Positions 16,814 to 25,600 of a stretch of 44,021 bases of DNA are shown here, one piece after another. Position 1 is the stretch's first letter, and each line of letters begins with the position of its first letter. The notes beneath the pieces were generated by a model. The model did no database searches. It saw only the letters and a list, made by a program, of their open reading frames with translations, and had not been told where the DNA came from. This stretch comes from Oscillospiraceae bacterium (GTDB lineage: Bacteria > Bacillota > Clostridia > Oscillospirales > Oscillospiraceae), in the NCBI GenBank assembly GCA_017435615.1, contig JAFSET010000005.1, positions 1 to 44,021 on the forward strand. The letters run 5' to 3'. The position numbers were made by a program, and so were the translations under genes.

Positions 16814-18337
16814 TTATTTGCTTACAGGATTGGTTTCCCAGGGGTGGGTATTGTAGAATTCTTCAATATTCTTGTCCATGCAGGAGCTGAAGTATGTCCA
16901 GGTAGCTTCCATGGCAGCGGCTGCCTTGCTCTGAAAGTCAACGACCAGAGAAGTGGGGGCCTGACCTGCCTGGACTTGCTCGGTAGCAGCATCCCGGAAC
17001 TGGACAATGTCGCTCCAGTAGTTGGGGATCAGCTTGTCGCAGTCAGCGATATGAATGGTCTCAGGACGCTCGATGATGGTCTTGTACATATACTTGATAC
17101 CATCAGACACCGGGAAATTGTTTTGGAATTCTTCCATGACCGCAGGATAGCAGGAAGCGGGGATAAAGCTGTCCCAGGTCTTGGGGTCGTCTTCATAAGC
17201 TGCCTTTCGCTCTGCCAGCTTGATCATGTTACCCTCTTCGCTGTAGGTGATGAACTTCAGGAAGGCATAAGCGGCATCCCGATTCTCTTCAGTGACCTTG
17301 GTGGTCATATACGCAAAGTCAAAGTGGGTCTGAATTTTTTCAGGCAGGCCGTCCTGTGTAGGCACAGGATAGAAGTCATAGTCATAGCTGGCATTTTCCA
17401 GCACACGAGTTTCCCAGGAGGAGTGGTTACCAAACAGCACGCGACCGGACAGCAGGGCGTCTGCACCTTCACCGAAGCGGCGCTCGTACTCACTGACTTC
17501 GCCACCGGTGTACTTCAGATCATCGGAAACCAGGGCGTAAACACTCTTCAGCTCCTGAATCAGCTCGTTGGCCTTGACCCAGGCGTCACCGGCAGTCAGG
17601 TCGATCGCATGGGTATCGAAGGAATAGCCGTACTGGTGGTAGCCCTCAGGAACCATAGCGCTCATAAGCTTTGTATCCAGGCCCCATGTGGGATGGGCTG
17701 CATTGTATATGTAGTTGATACCGGAAGTGGTCGTTGTGGTCGCTTTCTTGGCCAGTTCCACAAATTCACTGATAGTCCAGTCGTAATCCGGTGCGTCCAT
17801 ATTCAGCTCTTCCAGCAGATCCATATTCACAGCAATGGAGTGGAACTGAATTTGATAGGGGAGGGCATAGATCTGGCCGCCATAGCTAAAGTTGATCAAT
17901 GCCTGATCCATGATGTATTCCTTATCGGCGTCTTCCTCAATCAGATTGTTCAGAGGATATGCCCAGCCCTCCTGCAAAATGGTGCCGAAATACTCGGAGC
18001 CAACGCACACATCAGGCATCTTATCCGAACCTGCCAGAGCAATCATCTGGTTGATCTGACCCAGCATTTTTCCGGGGATCTCCTGCGGTACCACCGTCAC
18101 ACCGGGATACTTTTCCCGGAAGCCGGCGATCAGCAGATCATACAGATCCGCGAAGTCGGCTGTGTAGCCTACGGTGATAGTGCCGGTCAAACCGCCGTCT
18201 ACTGCCTCAGAGTCACCGGAGCTGCTTCCTTCGGTGGTTGCGGTGTTGTCGTTCTTCTTAGCCAGACAACCGCAAAGTGTGAAAACCATAACGATCACCA
18301 GTGCCACAGAAAGAATTCTTTTTACGCTGTTCAACAT
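16814..18337 (-). CDS. Extracellular sugar-binding lipoprotein of an ABC transporter
   Basis: 507 residues from ATG 18337 (MLNSVKRIL), chosen because AAGGA lies about 10 bases upstream; the in-frame ATGs at 18346, 18355 and 18358 sit on or before that site. The signal sequence ends LCGC (C24), a lipoprotein attachment site, followed by a Ser/Thr/Gly-rich spacer. The mature part is a family 1 solute-binding domain (TITVGYTADFADLYDLLIAGF, then PDVCVGSEYFGTILQEGWAYPL and AYAFLKFITYSEEG). It captures sugars or oligosaccharides outside the cell for a CUT1 permease. As the first gene of the operon, and followed by a terminator, it is likely the most abundant product. Ligand not determinable. Confidence 0.9.
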   Translation of the reverse strand: MLNSVKRILSVALVIVMVFTLCGCLAKKNDNTATTEGSSSGDSEAVDGGLTGTITVGYTADFADLYDLLIAGFREKYPGVTVVPQEIPGKMLGQINQMIALAGSDKMPDVCVGSEYFGTILQEGWAYPLNNLIEEDADKEYIMDQALINFSYGGQIYALPYQIQFHSIAVNMDLLEELNMDAPDYDWTISEFVELAKKATTTTTSGINYIYNAAHPTWGLDTKLMSAMVPEGYHQYGYSFDTHAIDLTAGDAWVKANELIQELKSVYALVSDDLKYTGGEVSEYERRFGEGADALLSGRVLFGNHSSWETRVLENASYDYDFYPVPTQDGLPEKIQTHFDFAYMTTKVTEENRDAAYAFLKFITYSEEGNMIKLAERKAAYEDDPKTWDSFIPASCYPAVMEEFQNNFPVSDGIKYMYKTIIERPETIHIADCDKLIPNYWSDIVQFRDAATEQVQAGQAPTSLVVDFQSKAAAAMEATWTYFSSCMDKNIEEFYNTHPWETNPVSK

Positions 18338-18370
18338 AAGTAACATTCCTTTCATCACGAATTAACCGTT

Positions 18371-18398
18371 TTTATATTTATTGGTAAACAATATTTAA
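18371..18398 (-). promoter_or_regulatory. Possible promoter of the transporter operon
   Basis: In the 93 bases between the AraC stop and ATG 18337 the best core is TTAAAT (18393-18398), 16 bases, TATAAA (18371-18376). The region is AT-rich but the match is weak, and the GAATATMCAATTY box seen at other promoters of this locus is not visible here. Confidence 0.3.
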
Positions 18399-18430
18399 CT
18401 GTAACGATACCATATGAGATTATGACTTTT

Positions 18431-19258
18431 TCATTCTCCCCGTCTGCGATACTGGGAGGCGGTCATACCCACATATTTGTGGAACTGTTTGGAAAAATAC
18501 TGATCGCTTTTATAACCCAAACGGTCAGCGATCTGCTTGATGGACAGACTGGTTCTTTGCAAAAGTGATTTTGCATTGGCCATCTTGATATCCAGATAGT
18601 AGGCGTAGGGGGTAATGCCGTAGTACCGCTTGAAAAGCTTATTGGAATAATCATTGGAGCGGTAAATGGATGCGGATATTTCGTCCATGCTGAGATTTTG
18701 CTGATAGTGATTGTCGATAAAACGCTTCATCGCCTGCGCTTCATCGGGAATTCTCTGATCTCTGGCTTCGTGCTCACAAAGTCGGGACAGCAGCTTCATC
18801 ACCAGCATGCCGCACTGCTCCATGGTATCTTCCACCGGCAAATTCTTTTTGACTACCGACAAAATCTCTTCAAAGATGGCCGCCAGGGCCCAGCAGTCGG
18901 AATAGACAACCTTTTTGTGCAGACGAAAAGCCTGTATAAGCATGGGAACCGCGGTGCCCTTCAAGTTCACAAAGATCTTCGTCCAGGGATTGGCGGCATC
19001 AGAACGGTATGCATGATCAGATCGTTCCGTCAAAATATACACATCTCCGGGACCGGGGTGATACATGCTTTCACCCACACGGAGTGAACCGGTTCCTTTG
19101 TACACATATTCAATCACGGTCACATCGGATTCCTCGCGATCAATATGGTAAAAACCATTGCAGTATGAGATACCTGCCATTTCAACCCAAAAGGGTGGCG
19201 TTTTTTCGGGTATTAAAAAGGAATATACATCCTCAAATTTGTAAACGGATCCTGGCAT
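18431..19258 (-). CDS. AraC-family transcriptional regulator with N-terminal cupin
   Basis: 275 residues. The N-terminal half (about 20-130) has the sugar-sensing cupin pattern of AraC regulators (YVYKGTGSLRVGESMYHPGPGDVYILTE). The C-terminal 100 residues hold two helix-turn-helix motifs: LSMDEISASIYRSNDYSNKLF and LSIKQIADRLGYKSDQYFSKQF, ending ASQYRRR. AAGGAG lies about 10 bases before the ATG. It precedes the transporter operon in the same direction and is the only regulator in the window, so it is the natural candidate to control the locus, with the imported sugar as inducer. The boxes found upstream of three neighbouring promoters and of its own promoter are candidate binding sites (inference). 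Confidence 0.92.
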   Translation of the reverse strand: MPGSVYKFEDVYSFLIPEKTPPFWVEMAGISYCNGFYHIDREESDVTVIEYVYKGTGSLRVGESMYHPGPGDVYILTERSDHAYRSDAANPWTKIFVNLKGTAVPMLIQAFRLHKKVVYSDCWALAAIFEEILSVVKKNLPVEDTMEQCGMLVMKLLSRLCEHEARDQRIPDEAQAMKRFIDNHYQQNLSMDEISASIYRSNDYSNKLFKRYYGITPYAYYLDIKMANAKSLLQRTSLSIKQIADRLGYKSDQYFSKQFHKYVGMTASQYRRRGE

Positions 19259-19374
19259 TTTTGGCTGCTCCTTTCCAAATTTGACCTGCTGATAAGACCT
19301 TCTTTGAAGTCATCAGGCTGGATTTTGTCGTTTTAAACAGAAAAAAGATGCATTTTCGGATTTTCTTTGTTTAC

Positions 19375-19404
19375 ATTATACCCTTATACCAGCGTGCTAT
19401 GCAA
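19375..19404 (-). promoter_or_regulatory. Promoter of the AraC regulator gene
   Basis: TTGCAT (19399-19404), 18 bases, TATAAT (19375-19380; perfect -10), about 120 bases before the ATG at 19258. Good match to a housekeeping promoter. Confidence 0.7.
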
Positions 19405-19429
19405 TGCAATATTTAATTTAAGTTCTTCC

Positions 19430-19448
19430 AAATACAATTTAGTAATTG
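19430..19448 (-). promoter_or_regulatory. Candidate operator upstream of the AraC promoter
   Basis: AAATACAATTTAGTAATTG differs at three of 19 positions from the box at 21245-21263 and keeps the dyad CAATT-N4-AATTG (19435-19448). It lies about 26 bases upstream of the AraC -35 element. Autoregulation is an inference. Confidence 0.5.
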
Positions 19449-19569
19449 AAAATTGTCCTGTTTTTTATGTTCTTTTCAATTTTTACGACTGACAAATCAG
19501 CTTTTTCTTCCATTTACCATTTTGTCCTCCGCCGGGGATTTGCGTGGAAGTGTTGATCAATGAAAAGAA

Positions 19570-20517
19570 TTACACGACTTGATTACAAAGCTGTCCGCCT
19601 GTCAGACAGGCAACTACATTTTTGGCGCATATCTCACTGACTGCGCTGATCGCTTCTTTGGAGTACATACCGATATGGGGGCTGACCACCACATTGTCAA
19701 GACTCAGCAGGGGGTGATCCGCAGTCATCGGTTCGTTTTCCACCACATCCATGGCCGCACCGTTCAAATGGCCGGACTTCAGGGCTTCGTAAAGGGCTGT
19801 TTCGTTTACAATGCCGCCCCGGGCGGTGTTGATCACATAGCTGCCCTGTTTCATATTGCCCAGTTCCTTTGCACCGATCATATTCTTTGTTTCGTCGGTC
19901 AGTGGCAGATGAACGGACAGAAAATCGCAGCCGGAAATCACTTCATCCAGTCCGCACAGCTTTACAAAACCCTGATATTCCGCAGGCAGCTCTTTTACAT
20001 AGGGGTCATATGCCAAAACCTGCATATCAAAGCCTTTGGCACGGTTTGCGACTTTCCGGGCAATAGCACCGAAGCCTAACAGGCCCAGTGTTTTGCCGCA
20101 AACATCCTCGCCGATATGGCTTTTCCATACACCCTGTCGCACCAGTGCTGCCGAATGGCTGATTTTCCGGGCAACAGAAAGCATCAAGCCAAAGGTCAGA
20201 TCCGCCACTGCGTTGGAATTGGTGCCGGGTGCATTGGTTACCGCAATTCCCAACTGGCTGGCCTTTTCCAAGTGGATGTTATTCAGGCCCACGCCGTGCT
20301 TGCAGATGATCTTCAGGTTGGGGCAGCGCTCCATATCCTTTTCTTCAAATTCGTGAGCACCGATGATCAGCGCGTCAAATTCCGGAATGATCCGTTCAAA
20401 TTCTGCCTGATCAAAGCCCACAGACTTGTTGACGATTTGAACACCGGCATCCAGCAAGATCCGTTCAGCGGTATCTCCGATTTTGCCAAAAGAACGGGAT
20501 GTAATCAAAACCTTCAT
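19570..20517 (-). CDS. D-2-hydroxyacid dehydrogenase (phosphoglycerate dehydrogenase-like)
   Basis: 315 residues, usual family length. The NAD-binding motif is LGLLGFGAIARKVANRA (about 144-160). The catalytic set is complete: R233 in INTARGG, E262 in ENEPM and H281 in SPHIG. Such enzymes interconvert 2-keto acids and D-2-hydroxy acids with NAD(P)H. The ATG at 20517 has GAGGTG 7 bases upstream and starts three bases after the aldolase stop, so the two are one operon. If the aldolase makes pyruvate or glyoxylate, this enzyme could reduce it; a sugar-acid substrate is also possible. Substrate uncertain. Confidence 0.88.
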   Translation of the reverse strand: MKVLITSRSFGKIGDTAERILLDAGVQIVNKSVGFDQAEFERIIPEFDALIIGAHEFEEKDMERCPNLKIICKHGVGLNNIHLEKASQLGIAVTNAPGTNSNAVADLTFGLMLSVARKISHSAALVRQGVWKSHIGEDVCGKTLGLLGFGAIARKVANRAKGFDMQVLAYDPYVKELPAEYQGFVKLCGLDEVISGCDFLSVHLPLTDETKNMIGAKELGNMKQGSYVINTARGGIVNETALYEALKSGHLNGAAMDVVENEPMTADHPLLSLDNVVVSPHIGMYSKEAISAVSEICAKNVVACLTGGQLCNQVV

Positions 20518-20520
20518 CCT

Positions 20521-21174
20521 TTACACCTCTTTCAGCGCATCCGTATATTCCTGTGCCAATGCGGTGATCTCGTCAAAACGGCCTGCGTTTACTAACTCCG
20601 GGCTGACCAGATTTCCGCCAACGCCCACACCGGAAGCACCGGCTTTCAAGAAGTCAACGCAGTTTTTCGCATTGACACCGCCTACGGCTGTAACCGGGAT
20701 ATGTTTCAGGGGGGCCTTTACCGCTTTGATGTAACCGGGGCCCAGTACGCCTGCCGGAAACATTTTGACAATATCCGCACCGCACCGGTATGCATATGCC
20801 ACCTCTGTGGGGGTCATTGCCCCGGGAACAGACACCTTGTCCAACTGCTTGGTTGCATAGATGACCTCCGGTTCGGTATTGGGAGAAATCATATACTCCG
20901 CACCGGCTTCTGCTGCCAAATGCACCTGCTCTACGGTCATGACTGTACCTGCACCAACGCATACCCGGTCGCCCAGTTCCTTTTTAATATTGGCAATTGC
21001 ATCAAGGGTGTTTTGTACCTTTTCAGGGGCAGACTGGTCGAAGGTCACCTCAATACAGGTAATACCGCCGGCAGCCAGTGCCTTTGCCAAATCTGCAATT
21101 TTGCTGCTGTCAATACCGCGCACAATGGCAACGATTTTGCTGTCTAATATTCGCTGTAATACTTCTTTAGACAT
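20521..21174 (-). CDS. eda: KDPG/KHG aldolase-type class I aldolase
   Basis: 217 residues. Features of 2-keto-3-deoxy-6-phosphogluconate / 4-hydroxy-2-oxoglutarate aldolases: VRG (R19), E42 in CIEVTF, GAGTVMT (74-80), PGAMTPTE, and the Schiff-base K137 in VKMFPAG. The reaction splits a 2-keto-3-deoxy sugar acid phosphate into pyruvate and an aldehyde. The position that holds a substrate-binding Arg in E. coli Eda (after EVTL) is Asp here (EVTFD), so specificity may differ. No KDG kinase is in the window. Its promoter carries the GAATATACAATTT box, hinting at co-regulation with the surface enzymes. Confidence 0.85.
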   Translation of the reverse strand: MSKEVLQRILDSKIVAIVRGIDSSKIADLAKALAAGGITCIEVTFDQSAPEKVQNTLDAIANIKKELGDRVCVGAGTVMTVEQVHLAAEAGAEYMISPNTEPEVIYATKQLDKVSVPGAMTPTEVAYAYRCGADIVKMFPAGVLGPGYIKAVKAPLKHIPVTAVGGVNAKNCVDFLKAGASGVGVGGNLVSPELVNAGRFDEITALAQEYTDALKEV

Positions 21175-21211
21175 CCTGTGTTCCTCTTTTCTTATAAAAA
21201 GTCTATAATAA

Positions 21212-21240
21212 AGTATAAAACAGCATTAAATTCTTCACAA
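21212..21240 (-). promoter_or_regulatory. Promoter of the aldolase-dehydrogenase operon
   Basis: TTGTGA (21235-21240), 17 bases, TATACT (21212-21217), about 38 bases before ATG 21174. The regulatory-type box begins two bases upstream of the -35 element. Confidence 0.7.
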
Positions 21241-21242
21241 CG

Positions 21243-21276
21243 GAATATACAATTTATAAATTGCAAAATACAATTC
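21243..21276 (-). promoter_or_regulatory. Candidate activator box upstream of the aldolase promoter
   Basis: GAATATACAATTT starts at 21243. ATACAATTT (21247-21255) is repeated as ATACAATTC (21268-21276), 21 bp apart, as expected for two AraC-type half sites on the same face of DNA. The centre CAATTTATAAATTG (21250-21263) is also a perfect palindrome. Bases 21237-21280 match 30417-30460 at about 36 of 44 positions. Confidence 0.65.
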
Positions 21277-21285
21277 ACATAATGA

Positions 21286-21616
21286 ACGCTCCCAATGGAA
21301 ACCCTTCCATTGGGAGCGTGAGTCTGTCAAAAAAGACTTTTTTGACAGACTGTCAGAGGTCAAGGAAGCGCCAAAGACAAGCAACTCGAGCCTGTCGGCG
21401 TACATAGGTACGGTAAGGCTCGAGTTGTGAAGTAAGTCAAAATGCCTTGCGAAGCAAGCGTTTTTGCTTTTTACCCCACATCCGTCAAAAATCAAAGATT
21501 TTTGCCACCTTCTCCCCAAGGAGAAGGCTATTTTTATATTTGCATACGCATTTTGATGGTTTGGAGGTTCTTTGACACTCTGACGCTCCCAATGGAAACC
21601 CTTCCATTGGGAGCGT
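21286..21616. repeat. Palindrome mosaic bounded by two identical 34-bp hairpins (MITE-like)
   Basis: Identical perfect hairpins (15-bp arms, 4-base loop) lie at 21286-21319 and 21583-21616, in direct orientation. Between them are further palindromes: 21321-21351 (15-bp arms, one-base centre), 21382-21427 (12-bp arms), 21446-21458 (5-bp arms), 21486-21504 (8-bp arms) and 21508-21527 (8-bp arms). There is no transposase and no believable gene. It resembles short non-coding mosaics interspersed in gut Clostridia genomes (general impression). The second 34-bp hairpin starts 5 bases after the isomerase stop and may help end or protect that transcript. Confidence 0.75.
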
Positions 21617-21620
21617 CTAT

Positions 21621-22469
21621 TCAATTTTCTGCCGCAATCAACATTGCAGCAATTCGGCAGGCCCGTTTATAGGCTTCTGCCACATATCGCGCATACGGCA
21701 TTTCGCAGTACAGGTCGTTTTCGTGACGACCGGGCTTTGATTTGAGATTTAATTCAAAGGTAAGAGGGCCTTGGATACCCCATCTGTGCAGGCGTTTGAC
21801 CACATCATCCCAGTCAACAATACCGTCAAAGGGCAGTAAATGCAGATCGTCCAGCCAGGTAATGGTCCCGTCATAAGCCTTAATGCCCAGATTATCATTT
21901 AAATGGGTGCCTAAAAGACGGCTGCCGTACTTGGCAAGCAGATCCTGGGAGTGGTTATAGCACAGCTCGTGTCCGCTGTCCCAGCAGAAGCCTACTGCGT
22001 CATTGTCCGCAAAATAGTCCATCAGGGCTTCCAGGTATTCCTCGCCCTCTGTGTTTTCAAAGGCAATTTGAATTCCCTTTTCCGCAGCATAGTCTACGGC
22101 TTGGGCAAATCTGCTTAAGCCGATTTGGGTCGGCGTATGCTTATCAAAGCCTACAATGGCGTGAACTACCAAAATGGGTGCGCCGCACTGCACACAGGCA
22201 TCGATGCAGGTTCGCAATTCCAGAATACCGGCGTTAGCCTTTTCTTCACTACCGTGCCACATGTCCGCGGCCTTGTCCCAGGGTGCGTGAATAGATTGAA
22301 TGGAAATATCCGCAGCCTGTGCTTGTTCCATCAGTTCTGTCAAATTCAGATCTTTACCCCAGGTTACAAAAAAACCGTCAAAACCCGTTGCCTTTAATAG
22401 TTTAAGCTGGTCGGCAAAGGACATATCTGCCGCCCGGCTCAAATTCATCACCAAATGTTTTTTCCACAT
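21621..22469 (-). CDS. Sugar phosphate isomerase/epimerase-like TIM-barrel protein
   Basis: 282 residues of the xylose-isomerase-like (AP endonuclease 2) superfamily. The metal ligands of that fold are visible: E138 in AFENTEG, D164 and H167 in CWDSGH, H189 in THLND and E239 in TFELN. Members isomerise or epimerise sugars, keto-acids or inositol derivatives; the exact reaction cannot be read. GAGGTG lies about 7 bases before the ATG, and a promoter with the shared box lies at 22490-22533. No signal peptide, so it acts in the cytoplasm, plausibly on the imported sugar, upstream of the aldolase. Confidence 0.82.
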   Translation of the reverse strand: MWKKHLVMNLSRAADMSFADQLKLLKATGFDGFFVTWGKDLNLTELMEQAQAADISIQSIHAPWDKAADMWHGSEEKANAGILELRTCIDACVQCGAPILVVHAIVGFDKHTPTQIGLSRFAQAVDYAAEKGIQIAFENTEGEEYLEALMDYFADNDAVGFCWDSGHELCYNHSQDLLAKYGSRLLGTHLNDNLGIKAYDGTITWLDDLHLLPFDGIVDWDDVVKRLHRWGIQGPLTFELNLKSKPGRHENDLYCEMPYARYVAEAYKRACRIAAMLIAAEN

Positions 22470-22489
22470 AATCGCACACCTCTTTTTGT

Positions 22490-22518
22490 ATGATACATCA
22501 TACAGTTTTCAAAAACAA
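22490..22518 (-). promoter_or_regulatory. Promoter of the isomerase gene
   Basis: TTGTTT (22513-22518), 17 bases, TATCAT (22490-22495), about 20 bases before ATG 22469. Same position relative to the shared box as at 21212-21240. Confidence 0.65.
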
Positions 22519-22520
22519 TA

Positions 22521-22533
22521 GAATATCCAATTC
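22521..22533 (-). promoter_or_regulatory. Candidate activator box upstream of the isomerase promoter
   Basis: GAATATCCAATTC, identical to 30423-30435, two bases upstream of the -35 element. The wider stretch 22513-22533 matches 30415-30435 at 19 of 21 positions. The second half site seen at the other two promoters is not clear here. Confidence 0.6.
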
Positions 22534-22610
22534 TTTTCCGTTATCTTTATGCCAATGATAAGTTACCGGGCGTGATGATACCATCACGCCCGGCCATTAT
22601 ATTGATGAAC

Positions 22611-25600
22611 TTATTCCGGGATATAGCTTTCGGCTGCCTGATGATAGGTGTACATTGCGCTGAGCAATGCCTTCAGGTTCTCGGAAGTGCTGCCATGATA
22701 CATCCGAACGATGTAGTTCATGGGACTGTAGGATACAGTGATCGTGCCATCCTGACTGTCAGTTACCGTCACGGTCACTGCTGCATCCAAATCCTGAGGC
22801 AGGATGTTCGCCACTTCCACATAGTGGGTGTCCTCGTTGGAGATCACATTCAGGGGCTCGCCGTTCCAACTGAAGCTGCAGCCGGCAACATCGCCTTTGA
22901 AGTAGAAGCGGATTGCTGTTTGATTGCGGTGGACCAGACTTGCACCGTAGAAATACAGGCCGGAGATCTTGCCCTCAGCAATCATCTCGGTAGCTGCTAC
23001 TGTGGGCACATCGGCCTCTGTCACTTCCACATCCTTGTCTGCCATGGCATCCAGGTTGTATTGGAAGTAGGTCTGAGCCTTGCCACCGTAGTTCAGCATT
23101 GCCTGGACAAGTGCCTTTACACGATTGCTGTAATCACCGGTCAAAACGGTATCGGCATACTGTCTGACAGAATAGGTCTTTGCCTCACCCACAAGATCAC
23201 CGATGTGCATCTGCAGCATGATCCGGTCTGTCATTTGTGCCGCTGCCAGTTCAACAGTGAAGATGTAATTACCGCTGTCGTCTTTGGGCATATCCTTGGC
23301 TGCCATCTGAACTGTCTGACCTGCCACGGTAACGTACATCACAGCACTGTCAAGCACATCCTCAGAAAGGGCCACATGGAAGTTGGCGGCAATATTATCC
23401 CGCAGGGTCAAATTCCACATTTCGAGGCTGTACGGCAGATAGTAAATGTTATCTGCCGGTGCGGCGCCGTTCATAATGCTCTGCATGGTAGAATCCTGTG
23501 CGCCCAGCTTATTTGCATACTTGGTGCAGGCATCCAGATCCATCAGATAGATGGCAGTATTCTCATCCTCTGCAGGAGGACTATAGCGGCTGTGGGCGTA
23601 CAAGCTCCGGTCCAAGGAGCTGCTGTTGTAGGACATATTGAAGCTGCCGTAGACATAAACGTTGATATTACCGATGACATGACGGTCTGTATCGAAGGTC
23701 CAGTCGCACTGGTTGTAGCAGCCGCCATAGACACGGCGGTTGACCGTGCCGCCCTTCAGGTAGATATTCACATCGCCATCCAAGTTATCGTGCGCCCATT
23801 CATGACCGCCGAAGAGCTGATCGATAACGCCGCCGTTGACGGTAATATTGATGGTGCAGTCATCCACGCCGGGTCCAAAGATATTGCCGCCGTAGACACC
23901 GTAGATCTGACCGCCGTTAATGGTAATATTAGCGTTCTTTACATCGCACCAGTCGCCGGAGCTTCTGCCGGAGCCGCCGCCAAAGAGCTTTGCTGCCTTG
24001 GCGTTGCCCTCAAAGACAACATTGGTCTTAGCAAGGGAACCTCTCCGGGAACCGGCAAAGATGTAGTTCTGCTCGTTGTGGTCAACCGCGGAAATATCCG
24101 GGTTTACATTACCGCCGACAACCAGCTTTGCCTCGCCGGTAACAGTAGTATTGTTACCTGCTCCGCCGCCGTTACCGCCATAAATGCTGTACCAGGTACC
24201 GGCAAGCACCGTCAGGTCCGTGGATGCGACCGTACCGGTGCTGACACCGCCGAAGATCAAAGCGACACCATCCACCGTTACATCAGAATTGATCTTTGTG
24301 GTATGACCATTACAGAAGATTTCTGCATTGTCAGCCACCTTCAGGGTCATATTCTGAAAGGTTACAGGGCTGTTGATATTTACTGTAGACTGTGCACTCA
24401 GATCTATGGTACCGCCGGTAACGGTGACACCCTTGTCGGCTTTATACCATACAAAGTCGGCGGGGACCGCATAGGTGTCTTCAATATGGATGGTACCGCC
24501 GTCAGCCACACGGATCAAGGCTGTATTCAAGGATGCCACGGGGGCGTCCTTGGTGCCCAGGGCCTCATCCTTGCCGTTTGCGCTGACATAAACATCATCC
24601 TGCAGCTTCGCCCAGGTCATGGGGTCGATCTGCTGGTCTGCCAGGGTGATACCGCCGTAGACGCTCAGCGCTGCCATATCACACCAGAAGTTACCGTCAA
24701 AGCTGTGCTCATACATGGCTGTGACCGCAATGGTATGGGTGCCGGCAGTCAGATACTGGGTCCATACGGGATTATTGTTGACAATATAGCCTGTGTTGTC
24801 ACAAACGTACTTGGAATACTTCACGCCGTCCACGATCAGAAGCAGGTGACCCTCGTCCGCATCGGTTCCGGTTTTGGTGACCAGGTGGGTGCCGAGATCG
24901 TAGTAGCCATCCGCGGGAACATTCACGGTGTAGGCCACATAGGGAATGCTGGAAAGTTCATAAATGGGAAGATTCACGCCGTCAAAGGTATAGACCTCTA
25001 CGCCGCCCAGATAGCTGGAACGGTATTCATAACCGGCAGCTTCTGTATTGGACAGGGTATTGACAGTCCACTTGTTTACATACTGGGACTGGGCAGGCAG
25101 CAGATGGTTTACACTGCTTACGATGCCTTCAATTTCACCGGGACCGACAATATCCAGATAGTCATGGTCCATCCAGCTTACCATTGCTGCGTTATCTGCG
25201 GTGCAGGAGATCATACGGATCACATTGCGTCCCTTTACCAATTCCACACGCATGGAAGCCTTGCCTACCAGGTTGGTGACCGCAGTTTCGGCAGCGGCAT
25301 CTCTGGGTGCAAAGGGTACGGTAAACACCTGATCGTTGACGCTGACTGTAAGGTCGTAATCAGCCACGGTGTAGTCGTCTGCGGTTGCCACATTATAAAC
25401 ATAGTCAATGGCGTATGTTCCGGCAGTTTCTACGTTTACCGTATACGTGACCATGGGATGGCCCACAGCGTTGCCCATGCCATTGCCGGCCTGAAGCTGC
25501 TGGAGCGTCATCATCTTGCTGGCATCCTTGGTCATGCCACCTACAACAGAGCCGGAAACCTTATAGCGGTTCAGTACGCCGTGGGTTTCTGCCTGGAGGG

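Larger units (their letters stand above)
19259..19569. other. 310-bp intergenic region upstream of the AraC gene
   Basis: AT-rich, no coding signal. It holds the AraC promoter (19375-19404) and a regulatory-type box (19432-19448). The part near 19480-19569, just after the dehydrogenase stop, shows only a very small stem (CTGA/TCAG around 19489-19500) and no convincing terminator. Confidence 0.6.

Noticed and set aside
21286-21319. 34-bp hairpin as a tRNA or attachment site
   Set aside because: It is a plain perfect palindrome with a 4-base loop and a second identical copy; there is no cloverleaf and no integrase gene in the window.
21235-21624. 129-codon minus-strand open frame across the palindrome mosaic
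   Set aside because: It is made by translating the hairpins: the same peptide SQWKGFHWER appears from both 34-bp copies. No known domain.
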